In this document: positions 15,635-22,347 of the stretch, piece by piece
Layout of the letters: each line of letters begins with the position of its first letter
Numbering within the stretch: position 1 is the first letter of the stretch
Virus record (IMG/VR): IMGVR_UViG_3300033145_000902
Coordinates: 1-36,180 of that record
Length of the DNA: 36,180 nucleotides
Strand: one strand, 5' to 3'
DNA from: a virus
Translations under genes and position numbers: made by a program
The notes under the pieces: model-generated
Seen by the model: only the letters and a program-made list of their open reading frames with translations
The model's database searches: none
Told to the model about the DNA's origin: nothing

Positions 15635-15984
15635 AACTCTACCTTCCTGAAGCCCGCTCTGAGCATAGCCAATATCCCCCTCTCAAAGCCATTAAAAGCC
15701 ATAATATAGACATCTTCTTCCGTTGCTGGTTCGCTACCCGCTTGCTCTATCTGTTTGTCATAAGGATTTTCTGGCAAGCTCTGGTCATCACTCAGCTTGA
15801 CGTATCCTGCCTCTTTGATGATGGCAAGGATTCGATTTGCGAAACAGTAATTGCAATAGTCGGGGAAGCGAATGTCTATGCCCGCTTCAGCTTCAATAGC
15901 TGCATCATCTGGACACTCAATTTCACAATTAAATAGCCCTATATTGTCTCGTGCATAATGTGCTAACTTCTCTCTCAGTTCCAT
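15631..15984 (-). CDS. Hypothetical protein, 117 aa, with one Cys pair
   Basis: Strong AAAGGAGG site 6 bases from ATG. It is the first gene after the structured RNA region on the minus strand. An FPDYCNYCFANRILAII stretch near residue 40 has one CxxC pair, with a CEIEC pair nearby at residues 20-24, so a metal site is possible. The second half is acidic and then amphipathic (YIMAFNGFERGILAMLRAGF). Family unknown. Confidence 0.6.
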   Translation of the reverse strand: MELREKLAHYARDNIGLFNCEIECPDDAAIEAEAGIDIRFPDYCNYCFANRILAIIKEAGYVKLSDDQSLPENPYDKQIEQAGSEPATEEDVYIMAFNGFERGILAMLRAGFRKVEL

Positions 15985-16022
15985 CAGTTACCTCCTTTGC
16001 CTTTCTCAGCCAGTTTTTCTCT

Positions 16023-16373
16023 GGGACTGGGGCTGGTGACGCTACCTCTCACCACTTCCTAGCACTTATTGACATCGGCTAGTTATACACTGGCTATGCA
16101 CCCCAGTCCCTTTGCCCTGAGCCTATTACATTACCCTCCTGTCTTACGCTTCCCTGCGTTCCCTCGGCTCAGGCTCCTCCAGCTAGTCGGCAAGTATGGT
16201 TCAGTTAGTCACGGCTGTCGTCTCTCGCCACAACACTTAGCTAACTCAGGCGGACTAGTTTTAGTTAGCACCGCTTTCGCCTAGTTTCACCTTGCAGGTA
16301 GCTGGCAGGTGCTTGCTGGCACCCCTCCTTACTATTAAGGCGACTTCCACAGCATACATCGCCACCAGCAAGC
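16023..16373 (-). ncRNA. Candidate large structured RNA (approximately 350 nt), family unknown
   Basis: Seven non-crossing perfect helices can be drawn. In plus coordinates: 16023-16032/16101-16110 (10 bp) enclosing 16059-16063/16078-16082; 16116-16123/16166-16173 (8 bp) enclosing 16146-16149/16156-16159; 16183-16188/16253-16258 enclosing 16203-16208/16241-16246; 16311-16319/16365-16373 (9 bp) enclosing 16339-16343/16359-16363. Read on the minus strand, 16273-16280 is GCGAAAGC, a GNRA-type loop. No gene with codon character exists here on either strand; a 71-codon plus-strand frame is the antisense of the helices. The minus strand is chosen because both flanking genes run that way. It resembles large ornate phage RNAs such as GOLLD or ROOL in style, but I recognise no family motif. 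Confidence 0.65.
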
Positions 16374-16383
16374 TATTCGATTG

Positions 16384-16560
16384 TTAACGATTTCTGGAAC
16401 GTGGCACTTTAATCTCCATTTCAGTCACACCACCCGCACCATTCCATTTCAATACTAGCCTGATTGTGCCATCGTGATAGCCAACCTTAAAGGTCGCTTC
16501 GCCATTATCAGGCACACTCTCAATCAATCGCAGAAGCGATTTTAATTCACCGATTTTCAT
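16384..16560 (-). CDS. Hypothetical protein, 58 aa
   Basis: ATG 16560 with GGATGG upstream; TAA 16384-16386 lies just before the structured RNA. Sequence begins MKIGELKSLLRLIESVPDNG and continues with a beta-hairpin-like FKVGYHDGTIRLVLKW. It ends in basic residues (VPRSRNR). The pattern is protein-like and the start is good, so I count it as a gene. Family not recognised. Confidence 0.55.
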   Translation of the reverse strand: MKIGELKSLLRLIESVPDNGEATFKVGYHDGTIRLVLKWNGAGGVTEMEIKVPRSRNR

Positions 16561-16596
16561 TATCTTTTACCATCCTTATGTTCATTATTCTATGGA

Positions 16597-16746
16597 TTAC
16601 CGTTTTCGCCTTGCGTCATAAATTAGAAACCTTTTCACGTACTCACTCGGTTTAATCCCCCGACGCCTTGCTCTCCTCATAATTATATGATACACGTCAA
16701 GTGGAATTCTGAGGGCTATAACCCGTGTCTTACTATTCTTCATCAT
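16597..16746 (-). CDS. Ribbon-helix-helix (Arc/CopG-like) DNA-binding protein, 49 aa
   Basis: ATG 16746 with AGGGGA upstream. The sequence fits the ribbon-helix-helix fold: a strand (TRVIALRIP), helix 1 (DVYHIIMRRARRRG), then helix 2 (KPSEYVKRFLIYDA) with the PSEYV start typical of CopG/Arc proteins. Such proteins dimerise and bind DNA through the strand. It is probably a regulator of this operon or of the opposing one. Length is typical for the family. Confidence 0.75.
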   Translation of the reverse strand: MMKNSKTRVIALRIPLDVYHIIMRRARRRGIKPSEYVKRFLIYDARRKR

Positions 16747-16772
16747 ATACAATTCCCCTGAGGGTGTTACAC

Positions 16773-17078
16773 TTATTCTGTGCGCTTTGGTGGTGTATCA
16801 ATAATTGCATCCAGATCCTCTAAGCGCCTGATTATATGATATGGTATGCCGTCCTGCTCGCATTGTTTTTGGAAGGCTAATTGCCAGTCAGACATCTTCC
16901 CTGCGGGCAACTTAATTTCCAGGTAGTGAACTCTGCCATTAAGATGCATGACTCTATCTGGTGCACCCCTGTAACTACCCAACCCCTGGGTAATCTGGAA
17001 GTTGAATATCCCCCTGAGGGCAAGGTAGTCTTTAATCTGTGATTTCAGGTGTGTTTCTGTCATCTTAATTTGTCTCAT
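16773..17078 (-). CDS. VRR-NUC domain nuclease
   Basis: 101 residues. The VRR-NUC (PD-(D/E)xK) core is complete: an N-terminal helix (ETHLKSQIKDYLALRG), GAPDRVMHL (the PD), VHYLEIKLP (the ExK), then MSDWQLAFQKQCEQDGIPYHI (second conserved block). Short stand-alone VRR-NUC proteins are common in phages and are taken as Holliday-junction-type or repair endonucleases. It follows the recombination directionality-like gene with 3 bases between. ATG 17063 is an alternative start. Confidence 0.85.
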   Translation of the reverse strand: MRQIKMTETHLKSQIKDYLALRGIFNFQITQGLGSYRGAPDRVMHLNGRVHYLEIKLPAGKMSDWQLAFQKQCEQDGIPYHIIRRLEDLDAIIDTPPKRTE

Positions 17079-17081
17079 AAT

Positions 17082-18146
17082 TCACTCTCTACTAGCCTTA
17101 ATTTGCACGTATGCCTCACTTGGTTTTACTGCCAGGTCATTCCAGCTCTTGATATTCAACTCATCCCACTGCTGTTGATAGGAAAGCCCGAAGTCCTCTT
17201 TGAGGGCTCTGGCTAACTGCTCAATAGTCTTGATGGTTTCCGAGTTGCGACTTGATTTCTTCTTCTCAGAAGGTGGTTCTGGTGCTGGTACATCATCCTC
17301 AGCTTCTTCTTCTGTCGGCTCTGGTGGTGGTTGCTGCTGTTTCCCTTTTACCTCGCCGGTGGTGGTATTAACAGGATCTTCAATTCCCCAAAGTTCCTCA
17401 ATATCCTTTTCAGTCTCAATCTCGAATTGTTTTTCAAGGTCTGGTGCCTCCAGCATGAACATCTTTGCCTGCTCTCTGGCAGCATCAGCAAGCTGTGCAA
17501 GGGTAACATCGGTTCTCAGATTCAGCACATAAACCATCTGCTTTCTGCCAGTCTCGGGGTTGTTTACCTGTATCGGCTCCAAGGTCAGCTTTAATGGTAT
17601 CATACTTATTCGCCCGAAAGCCCGTTTGATAACTTTGGCACATGAATTGATATTGAGCATCGAGTTCTTGGAGCTAGTGTCTATCTGCCATATACCAAGC
17701 CCCGGCACTTCTGGCAAAATAAAGCGCAGATTCATTACCTCTTTGCACTTCTTTTCCTGATACTCAGGGCAGTTCTTGCCAGCGCAGGGTATCTCCTGCA
17801 TCTTCACGGTTCCTGGTTTTTTGGCATCTGGTAATTGCCCAGTCTTTATATCAATCATACGGGTAGCACTCTCACCATCACCTTTACAGACAAGACCATA
17901 GGTCTGATTGTAAGCACGGTAATACTGAGTAGCCCAGGTTTCCTCATCTTCAACCGGTATCAATATGGGTAATTCCTTTGGTGTCTCCCCGTAAAGTTCT
18001 ACCAGCTTCTTATAGTCCGAGTGGTCTTTGGGGAAAACGAAAAATTCAGACTTGCGTGGAAATCCACGCTCCGGGTCTTTAGTTCCTAATTTTATCTTTC
18101 CAAGCCTCGGCAATCTTACATTATCTGATAAATCTTTTATTGGCAT
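17082..18146 (-). CDS. Gp3-like recombination directionality factor homologue
   Basis: 354 residues with GGAGGTG upstream. The opening (MPIKDLSDNVRLPRLGKIKL), KSEFFVFP, then a Cys cluster (CAGKNCPEYQEKKCKEV near residues 121-138) and VPGLGIWQIDTSSKNSMLNIN match the Gp3-like family named after the phiC31 factor that reverses serine integrase. The C-terminal 120 residues are a Pro/Glu-rich linker and a short helical domain. No integrase lies in the genome, so in this phage the protein may have another role; this family is widespread among phages with varied context. Confidence 0.75.
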   Translation of the reverse strand: MPIKDLSDNVRLPRLGKIKLGTKDPERGFPRKSEFFVFPKDHSDYKKLVELYGETPKELPILIPVEDEETWATQYYRAYNQTYGLVCKGDGESATRMIDIKTGQLPDAKKPGTVKMQEIPCAGKNCPEYQEKKCKEVMNLRFILPEVPGLGIWQIDTSSKNSMLNINSCAKVIKRAFGRISMIPLKLTLEPIQVNNPETGRKQMVYVLNLRTDVTLAQLADAAREQAKMFMLEAPDLEKQFEIETEKDIEELWGIEDPVNTTTGEVKGKQQQPPPEPTEEEAEDDVPAPEPPSEKKKSSRNSETIKTIEQLARALKEDFGLSYQQQWDELNIKSWNDLAVKPSEAYVQIKASRE

Positions 18147-18147
18147 A

Positions 18148-18579
18148 TTATTTCACCTCCAACACTTTACTTAAATCCTGTGCTATTATAGCTTGGGGCT
18201 CTTGAGTTACTTTTACAAACTCAAGCGGGGTGGCTTTGGCAAATCCCTCAAAGGACTTCTTATCAAGACTTAAAGCTATCTGATGTTCCGTTGCCCATTT
18301 CAGTGCTTCTTTCGGGTCATAATCCAGTCGAATAACTTCTCTAACACCAACCCCTGGTGCCGGCGCTTTATTCCCCGTCTCATGGTAGGCTTGCAGGGTT
18401 AGGTCACGGAGCTTGGATTCTTCACTGGCAACTAAAGCAGCAGTGAGAGTAGCTTCATCAAGCAGGGCACGGTTTTCGCTTTCCCATTTTAGTCTAGCTG
18501 CATTTTTAGCCTCCAGTGCTTTTAATGCTCGTTGCCTTGCCTCTGCCACCACCTTAACCTGTTCTAATAGTTCTTGCAT
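18148..18579 (-). CDS. Coiled-coil phage protein, 143 aa
   Basis: Strong AAAGGAGG site. Residues 1-60 are a helical coil rich in Ala, Glu and Arg (VKVVAEARQRALKALEAKNA). Residues 65-143 contain a globular part with VGVREVIRLDYDPKEALKWA and LDKKSFEGFAKATP. This layout is seen in unnamed phage replication-region proteins next to recombination genes. No catalytic motif. It is 2 bases from the directionality-factor gene. Confidence 0.65.
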   Translation of the reverse strand: MQELLEQVKVVAEARQRALKALEAKNAARLKWESENRALLDEATLTAALVASEESKLRDLTLQAYHETGNKAPAPGVGVREVIRLDYDPKEALKWATEHQIALSLDKKSFEGFAKATPLEFVKVTQEPQAIIAQDLSKVLEVK

Positions 18580-18580
18580 G

Positions 18581-18907
18581 TTAGACTCCTCCTTTCGTCT
18601 CCGTTATTCTCTGAAAAGTCAACCATCGGTCATAGTCTTTGAGTAAGTCGCTTACCATACCATCAATCCTTTGAGTTTCGGTTTTAGGATATACAGGGTC
18701 ATTGGGTAGCACGGCATCATGGCGAGCTTCTTTATAAAGTTCACCATTTTTAGCATCCCACTGCCAGCCGTCAAGGTTGAAATTACCATAAGCAAGCATC
18801 CGCTGACCTAGCACAGCGTTATATCTACCATCATACTCAAAGCTAGGTTTGAAGCGAATCTCCAAGAGCCCTCCCCATGTGTTGTACTTGCAATTGAAAT
18901 CAGGCAT
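18581..18907 (-). CDS. Hypothetical protein, 108 aa
   Basis: GAGGAGGTG upstream of ATG; 1 base before the coiled-coil gene. The protein is rich in aromatic residues (NTWGGLLEIRF, YGNFNLDGWQWDA). No Cys pairs except one Cys, no membrane span, no known family recognised. Confidence 0.6.
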   Translation of the reverse strand: MPDFNCKYNTWGGLLEIRFKPSFEYDGRYNAVLGQRMLAYGNFNLDGWQWDAKNGELYKEARHDAVLPNDPVYPKTETQRIDGMVSDLLKDYDRWLTFQRITETKGGV

Positions 18908-18934
18908 TGTTCTTCACCTCCTCTTTTGATTTTA

Positions 18935-19846
18935 TTAACTTATTTTTTCCAGTAACAATACACGCTCACATCTGAATTTACCGTCTGTGTTATATGGTAT
19001 AACTACTCCAGGCAACCATTCCCATTTTATGAGAACCTTCCAAACGCCAGTTTCGGGTAAGTATTCCCACGTTCTGGTTGCCACGTTCACTCCGCAGGCA
19101 CAATCTACCGTAGGTAGAGGGTTTACAACCTCGGATATTTCTTCCCCTAGTTCTATTTTCCATGATGATGGCGGTGGGAAATTAGAGCCGAAAGCTTTAT
19201 ATGCAATATAACCATCTGTTGTTTTTTCAAGGTTCTTTGCCATCCAGTCTACAGGAGATAGTAATCCTCTTATACGACTCAGGTCGGCACGACTCAGGTC
19301 GGCATGACTCAGGTTGGCATCACTCAGGTTGGCATCACTCAGGTTGGCATCACTCAGGTTGGCATGACTCAGGTTGGCACGACTCAGGTCGGCATGACTC
19401 AGGTCGGCATCACTCAGGTTGGCATCACTCAGGTTGGCACGACTCAGGTCGGCACGACTCAGGTCGGCACGACTCAGGTCGGCACGACTCAGGTCGGCAT
19501 GACTCAGGTCGGCACGACTCAGGTCGGCACGACTCAGGTTGGCATGACTCAGGTTGGCATCACTCAGGTTGGCATCACTCAGGTTGGCACGACTCAGGTC
19601 GGCATAACGCAGGTCGGCACGACTCAGGTCGGCACGACTCAGGTCGGCATCACTCAGGTTGGCATCACTCAGGTTGGCATCACTCAGGTTGGCACGACTC
19701 AGGTCGGCATGACTCAGGTCGGCATCACTCAGGTTGGCACGACTCAGGTCGGCATAACGCAGGTCGGCACGACTCAGGTCGGCTTTGGTGCCACCGTTGT
19801 TCTCTAGCCATTTTTTATGTTCATTTATTATAGCTTGTATATCCAT
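18935..19846 (-). CDS. Pentapeptide-repeat protein with C-terminal globular domain
   Basis: 303 residues. After a 21-residue helical N-terminus ([17 protein letters not shown]), residues 22-191 are 34 consecutive pentapeptides of the form A(D/N)LSx, the signature of the right-handed quadrilateral beta-helix. Residues 192-303 are a globular domain with [20 protein letters not shown], then [15 protein letters not shown] and WKVLIKWEW, like the end domains of several phage pentapeptide proteins (DUF5758-type). Pentapeptide proteins such as MfpA and Qnr mimic DNA and bind gyrase, so protection or inhibition of host topoisomerase is possible but unproven. Ribosome binding site CGGAGG. Confidence 0.85.
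   Translation of the reverse strand: MDIQAIINEHKKWLENNGGTKADLSRADLRYADLSRANLSDADLSHADLSRANLSDANLSDANLSDADLSRADLSRADLRYADLSRANLSDANLSDANLSHANLSRADLSRADLSHADLSRADLSRADLSRADLSRANLSDANLSDADLSHADLSRANLSHANLSDANLSDANLSDANLSHADLSRADLSRIRGLLSPVDWMAKNLEKTTDGYIAYKAFGSNFPPPSSWKIELGEEISEVVNPLPTVDCACGVNVATRTWEYLPETGVWKVLIKWEWLPGVVIPYNTDGKFRCERVLLLEKIS
19274..19783 (-). repeat. Tandem array of 34 x 15-bp units encoding the pentapeptides
   Basis: The 510-bp array repeats a unit read on the plus strand as ACTCAGGT(C/T)GGCA(C/T)(G/C). Variation is limited to two or three positions, so the DNA itself is nearly uniform. An order of unit types ([20 protein letters not shown]) occurs at units 1-4 and 11-14, suggesting a larger duplication. 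Such an array can change copy number by slippage or recombination. Confidence 0.85.
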
Positions 19847-19869
19847 AACTTGCTTACGCCTCCGTCCTC

Positions 19870-20031
19870 TTATCCTTTTTCTGCGAATCTAACTTCGTTG
19901 TCATAGCAGGCATCTTCTTTGCCGTAGTAACCTGGGCACTCGCCAACTTCGGCAAGTTCCAGCCATTCTTCCTCAGCGTTGACGTTAGTGCAGTCACGAT
20001 AGCGGTAGAATACACATGAACTACACTGCAT
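19870..20031 (-). CDS. Cys-rich small protein, 53 aa
   Basis: ATG 20031 has AAGAAGG upstream and is preferred over an in-frame ATG at 20076 that lies deep in the overlapping gene. [16 protein letters not shown] at the start, then GECPGYYG and DACYDNE, give five or six Cys, suggesting a compact metal-binding protein. Acidic overall. Overlaps the end of the upstream gene by 11 bases. Family unknown. Confidence 0.55.
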   Translation of the reverse strand: MQCSSCVFYRYRDCTNVNAEEEWLELAEVGECPGYYGKEDACYDNEVRFAEKG

Positions 20032-20230
20032 TGTGAGCCTTCTTTCGTCTGACACCATGTTCCTCCTCGCAGACACGCCTCAACATCAGGATATAATTTA
20101 TACGATGAGCCTTACATGTTGGACATATCGGTTCTAATAGACACTGGCTAAGGTATAATCGCCGTGCTCTCCGAGACCAGTTGCTTGCACGCAGTATCCT
20201 AGCTGCATGGAGTAAATCAAAGAATGTCAT
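20021..20230 (-). CDS. Hypothetical basic protein, 69 aa
   Basis: Strong TAAGGAGG site before ATG. Arg-rich helical sequence (ASNWSRRARRLYL) with a CLLEPICPTCKAH Cys cluster near residues 30-42. Could bind nucleic acid through the basic helices. No named family. Confidence 0.55.
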   Translation of the reverse strand: MTFFDLLHAARILRASNWSRRARRLYLSQCLLEPICPTCKAHRINYILMLRRVCEEEHGVRRKKAHNAV

Positions 20231-20243
20231 TATTCATTCCTCC

Positions 20244-20372
20244 TTAATTAAAGTTAAAATCCGTCAGGCACACCCAGTAAGACCAGAATGGTATGCCTTT
20301 CCTTTCCAACCACAGGTCGGTAATTAGTCTGCTTTTCTTGTTGGGTAGTTTTGTTGCGTAGTGGATTAGCAT
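20244..20372 (-). CDS. First gene of minus operon, 42 aa
   Basis: ATG 20372 lies 6 bases after AAAGGAG and about 20 bases after the strong TATAAT box; an ATG at 20378 overlaps the binding site and is rejected. Sequence MLIHYATKLPNKKSRLITDL then WLERKGIPFWSYWVC. Aromatic- and Lys/Arg-rich, no family recognised. Its position right behind the promoter and ahead of the next AAGGAGG makes a real gene likely. Confidence 0.5.
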   Translation of the reverse strand: MLIHYATKLPNKKSRLITDLWLERKGIPFWSYWVCLTDFNFN

Positions 20373-20398
20373 TTCCATCTCCTTTAGCTTTTGCTTAA

Positions 20399-20427
20399 AT
20401 TATAAGGATGGTAGCCCTGATTTGCAA
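20399..20427 (-). promoter_or_regulatory. Promoter of the 20.4-13.7 kb minus operon
   Basis: On the minus strand TTGCAA (20427-20422), a 17-base spacer and a perfect TATAAT (20404-20399). It reads into the 42-residue gene and the chain of overlapping genes down to 13747. The rest of the 187-bp gap between the divergent transcripts (20373-20559) holds no gene. It contains AGCTAATT twice and a short CTCGTTTT tandem repeat. Confidence 0.7.
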
Positions 20428-20559
20428 GCTAATTAAGAGGCTTCCAGATACTTTGAGCTAATTCCATCCTGCTAAAAGCTCTCGTTTTCTCGTTTTTTCA
20501 TAGCGTAACACCTCAATTTACTGTTTGAATAGCCTGTTAAAATGTGCTAGGTTATCAAT

Positions 20560-20763
20560 ATGCGTGAAGGCCTGGCATTTTTATTACAGCGTATCCACAA
20601 TTACAGGGCTACCCTGAGAGTGCTCGATAAATGCAGTCGGGATAACGGAGGTTGCGAGAATTGCCCCGACTTAATAGAGTGTCGAGAACTATATGACCAG
20701 CGATGTCAGAGGTGGAAAATTCCCAAGAAGGAGTTATTCAAAAGGCGTGAGCGTGATGTCTGA
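20560..20763 (+). CDS. Cys-rich small protein, 67 aa, possibly leaderless
   Basis: ATG 20560 has no Shine-Dalgarno sequence. A TTGAAT...TAGGTT pair (20525-20530 and 20548-20553, 17-base spacer) would place the transcript start at or next to the ATG, so a leaderless message is possible. The product has CSRDNGGCENCPDLIECREL (residues about 25-44), a likely metal site, then a basic tail ending RRERDV. The tail resembles the C-termini of the 3532 and 3758 products. Family unknown. Confidence 0.55.
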   Translation: MREGLAFLLQRIHNYRATLRVLDKCSRDNGGCENCPDLIECRELYDQRCQRWKIPKKELFKRRERDV

Positions 20764-21244
20764 ATGTCCAACCTGTAAAGGCAAAGGGGTACTGCCGTTT
20801 ATTAAGAATGGCAGGGTAATTCCCAATGCATGGATTGATTGCCCTGCTTGCTATCAAGAGCGCACCAGGGAGCACTACATCCCTGTAACACCCTCAGACT
20901 TTGACTTCCCTTGTAGTGGTACTTTCAGAGGATTTTACCATGAGGAATTTGGAGGTGGAGACCCTGCCAATCATGGTAATTACCGAACGTCGACTGACCT
21001 TACGGGAATCGAAGACAGGTTAAATGATTTAGAGGCTGAAATTGCCAGACCTGGCAGCATACCCAGGCGGTACACCGAGGAATTAAAGCAGATTAAGGGG
21101 CAAATGCTGTACTTGCAGGGTAAAATCAATAAGCAACACGTAACAACCAAGCCCTACCGTGCATGGCAAATAACGAAAAGCGGGCAAAGCCCGGGGCAGA
21201 GCCCGGGGCGGGAAGATATTACAGACCGACTGTACAGGAGGTAA
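20756..21244 (+). CDS. DnaJ-type zinc-finger-like protein, 162 aa
   Basis: ATG 20756 overlaps the end of the previous gene; an upstream in-frame start at 20693 would give an unlikely extension. It opens MSECPTCKGKGVLPF and has DCPACYQE near residue 35, similar to a half DnaJ cysteine-rich domain. A helical middle (IEDRLNDLEAEIA) follows. The C-terminus contains a repeated SPGQSPG and ends REDITDRLYRR, resembling motifs in two other proteins of this genome. Function unknown. Confidence 0.6.
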   Translation: MSECPTCKGKGVLPFIKNGRVIPNAWIDCPACYQERTREHYIPVTPSDFDFPCSGTFRGFYHEEFGGGDPANHGNYRTSTDLTGIEDRLNDLEAEIARPGSIPRRYTEELKQIKGQMLYLQGKINKQHVTTKPYRAWQITKSGQSPGQSPGREDITDRLYRR

Positions 21245-21245
21245 A

Positions 21246-21545
21246 ATGATAAAGTATTATCGCAGGGTTAATAAAAATCCAGAAGTCCGTAAGGTGTATG
21301 ACATTGATAGGCTACTAGATGACTGTTACAAAATGGTAAACGATGCTAGGGCTAGAATTCAAAATCGAGATTATCCTATTCATATTGTATTGCCCGTTGA
21401 TGATTTGCGGATTTTGCGTTATGCTCTTGCTAAAGATAGAGCAAAAGAAGTGGCAGTTACTGGGAGTTTACATCCTTACACCGAAACGTTATTCGGTGCA
21501 ATATTGCATGAATCAATTCTTATAGCTAAACCTTTTGTTTTTTAA
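21246..21545 (+). CDS. Hypothetical protein, 99 aa
   Basis: CAGGAGG site 4 bases before ATG, directly behind the previous gene. The protein mixes helix (YDIDRLLDDCYKMVNDARARI) and strand (PIHIVLPVDDLRILRYAL). No catalytic motif that I can identify. Single gene cluster with the methyltransferase and helicase. Confidence 0.6.
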   Translation: MIKYYRRVNKNPEVRKVYDIDRLLDDCYKMVNDARARIQNRDYPIHIVLPVDDLRILRYALAKDRAKEVAVTGSLHPYTETLFGAILHESILIAKPFVF

Positions 21546-21582
21546 TCACCTTTAAGAATTTTTATTTTCAGGAGTGGTAGCT

Positions 21583-22347
21583 ATGACCTTTGATGACATA
21601 ATCAAGGCAATTCCTTATGAGCCGTACTTCAGAGACCCTACGGCGGATATAGTTATTTACTGTCAAGACTGCCGTGCTGTTTTGCCTCACATTCCCGATA
21701 AGAGTATAGACCTTGTGTTGACTGACCCTCCGTATGGTGTGGGTAAGAAGTATGGGGATAATTACGATGATAATTCTCAGGGTTACTGGGAGTGGTTTTT
21801 GCCAGTTCTAATTGAGATTAAACAAAAGGCTCTAGTTGTAGCCTTGCACCATCGCCCACAAATCTTAAAGCATATTACCGATTGGGACTGGATTGCTATC
21901 TGGCATAAGCCCATATCAATGGGTTCTCGTATCGGTAATTCTCCAGTATTACCACATTGGGAACCTATTATCTTATGGGGAATACATTCGCTCGGAACGA
22001 AAAGGGTAAGTATGCCTGATGTTATTAGAGCTTTACCAATACCAGGCGGAGCAGCTGGTTTAAGAAATAAAGGTAATGGTCGTAAGGTAATGGGGCGTGA
22101 AGCTCATAATCTTATTGATGGTTCTCCCCACCCATTTCCAAAACCAACCATTTTGACCGAATCTCTAATTTATGGATTAAGTTCTACTGATGATATAATC
22201 TTAGACCCCTTTCTCGGCTCTGGCACAACTTTAGTCTGTGCTAAAAAACTTGGGCGTAGAGCAATCGGCATCGAAATTGAAGAACGCTACTGTGAAATAG
22301 CCAAGAAGCGATTGGCACAATCTGTAATGGCACTGGAGACTGAATGA
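21583..22347 (+). CDS. DNA methyltransferase, beta-class N4/N6 type
   Basis: 254 residues from ATG 21583, which has CAGGAG at the right distance (a GTG at 21574 overlaps that site). Catalytic motif IV is TDPPYG near residue 48, and the S-adenosylmethionine motif I, DPFLGSGTT, comes late near residue 210 followed by GIEIEERYCEIAKKRL. This order (IV before I) marks the beta class, as in phage adenine-N6 or cytosine-N4 methylases. The recognition domain between is short. No partner restriction gene is present, so it is an orphan modifier, probably protecting phage DNA from host enzymes. Confidence 0.9.
   Translation: MTFDDIIKAIPYEPYFRDPTADIVIYCQDCRAVLPHIPDKSIDLVLTDPPYGVGKKYGDNYDDNSQGYWEWFLPVLIEIKQKALVVALHHRPQILKHITDWDWIAIWHKPISMGSRIGNSPVLPHWEPIILWGIHSLGTKRVSMPDVIRALPIPGGAAGLRNKGNGRKVMGREAHNLIDGSPHPFPKPTILTESLIYGLSSTDDIILDPFLGSGTTLVCAKKLGRRAIGIEIEERYCEIAKKRLAQSVMALETE

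Noticed and set aside
16069-16284. 71-residue plus-strand reading frame
   Set aside because: It lies on the opposite strand to all neighbours, lacks a ribosome binding site and coincides with the helices of the structured RNA candidate.
16023-16373. Group I or group II intron, tmRNA or RNase P RNA
   Set aside because: I looked for the P7/S core, domain V, and the conserved RNase P and tmRNA segments and did not find them; the region lies between genes, not inside one.
19274-19783. CRISPR array
   Set aside because: Units are 15 bp with no spacers of unique sequence; they encode pentapeptides in frame.
19304-19807. Plus-strand repetitive reading frames over the pentapeptide array (TQVG and HDSG repeats)
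   Set aside because: They are the antisense of the 15-bp repeats, which stay open in every frame because the unit length is a multiple of three. The minus-strand protein has the family signature, a proper start and a globular end domain.
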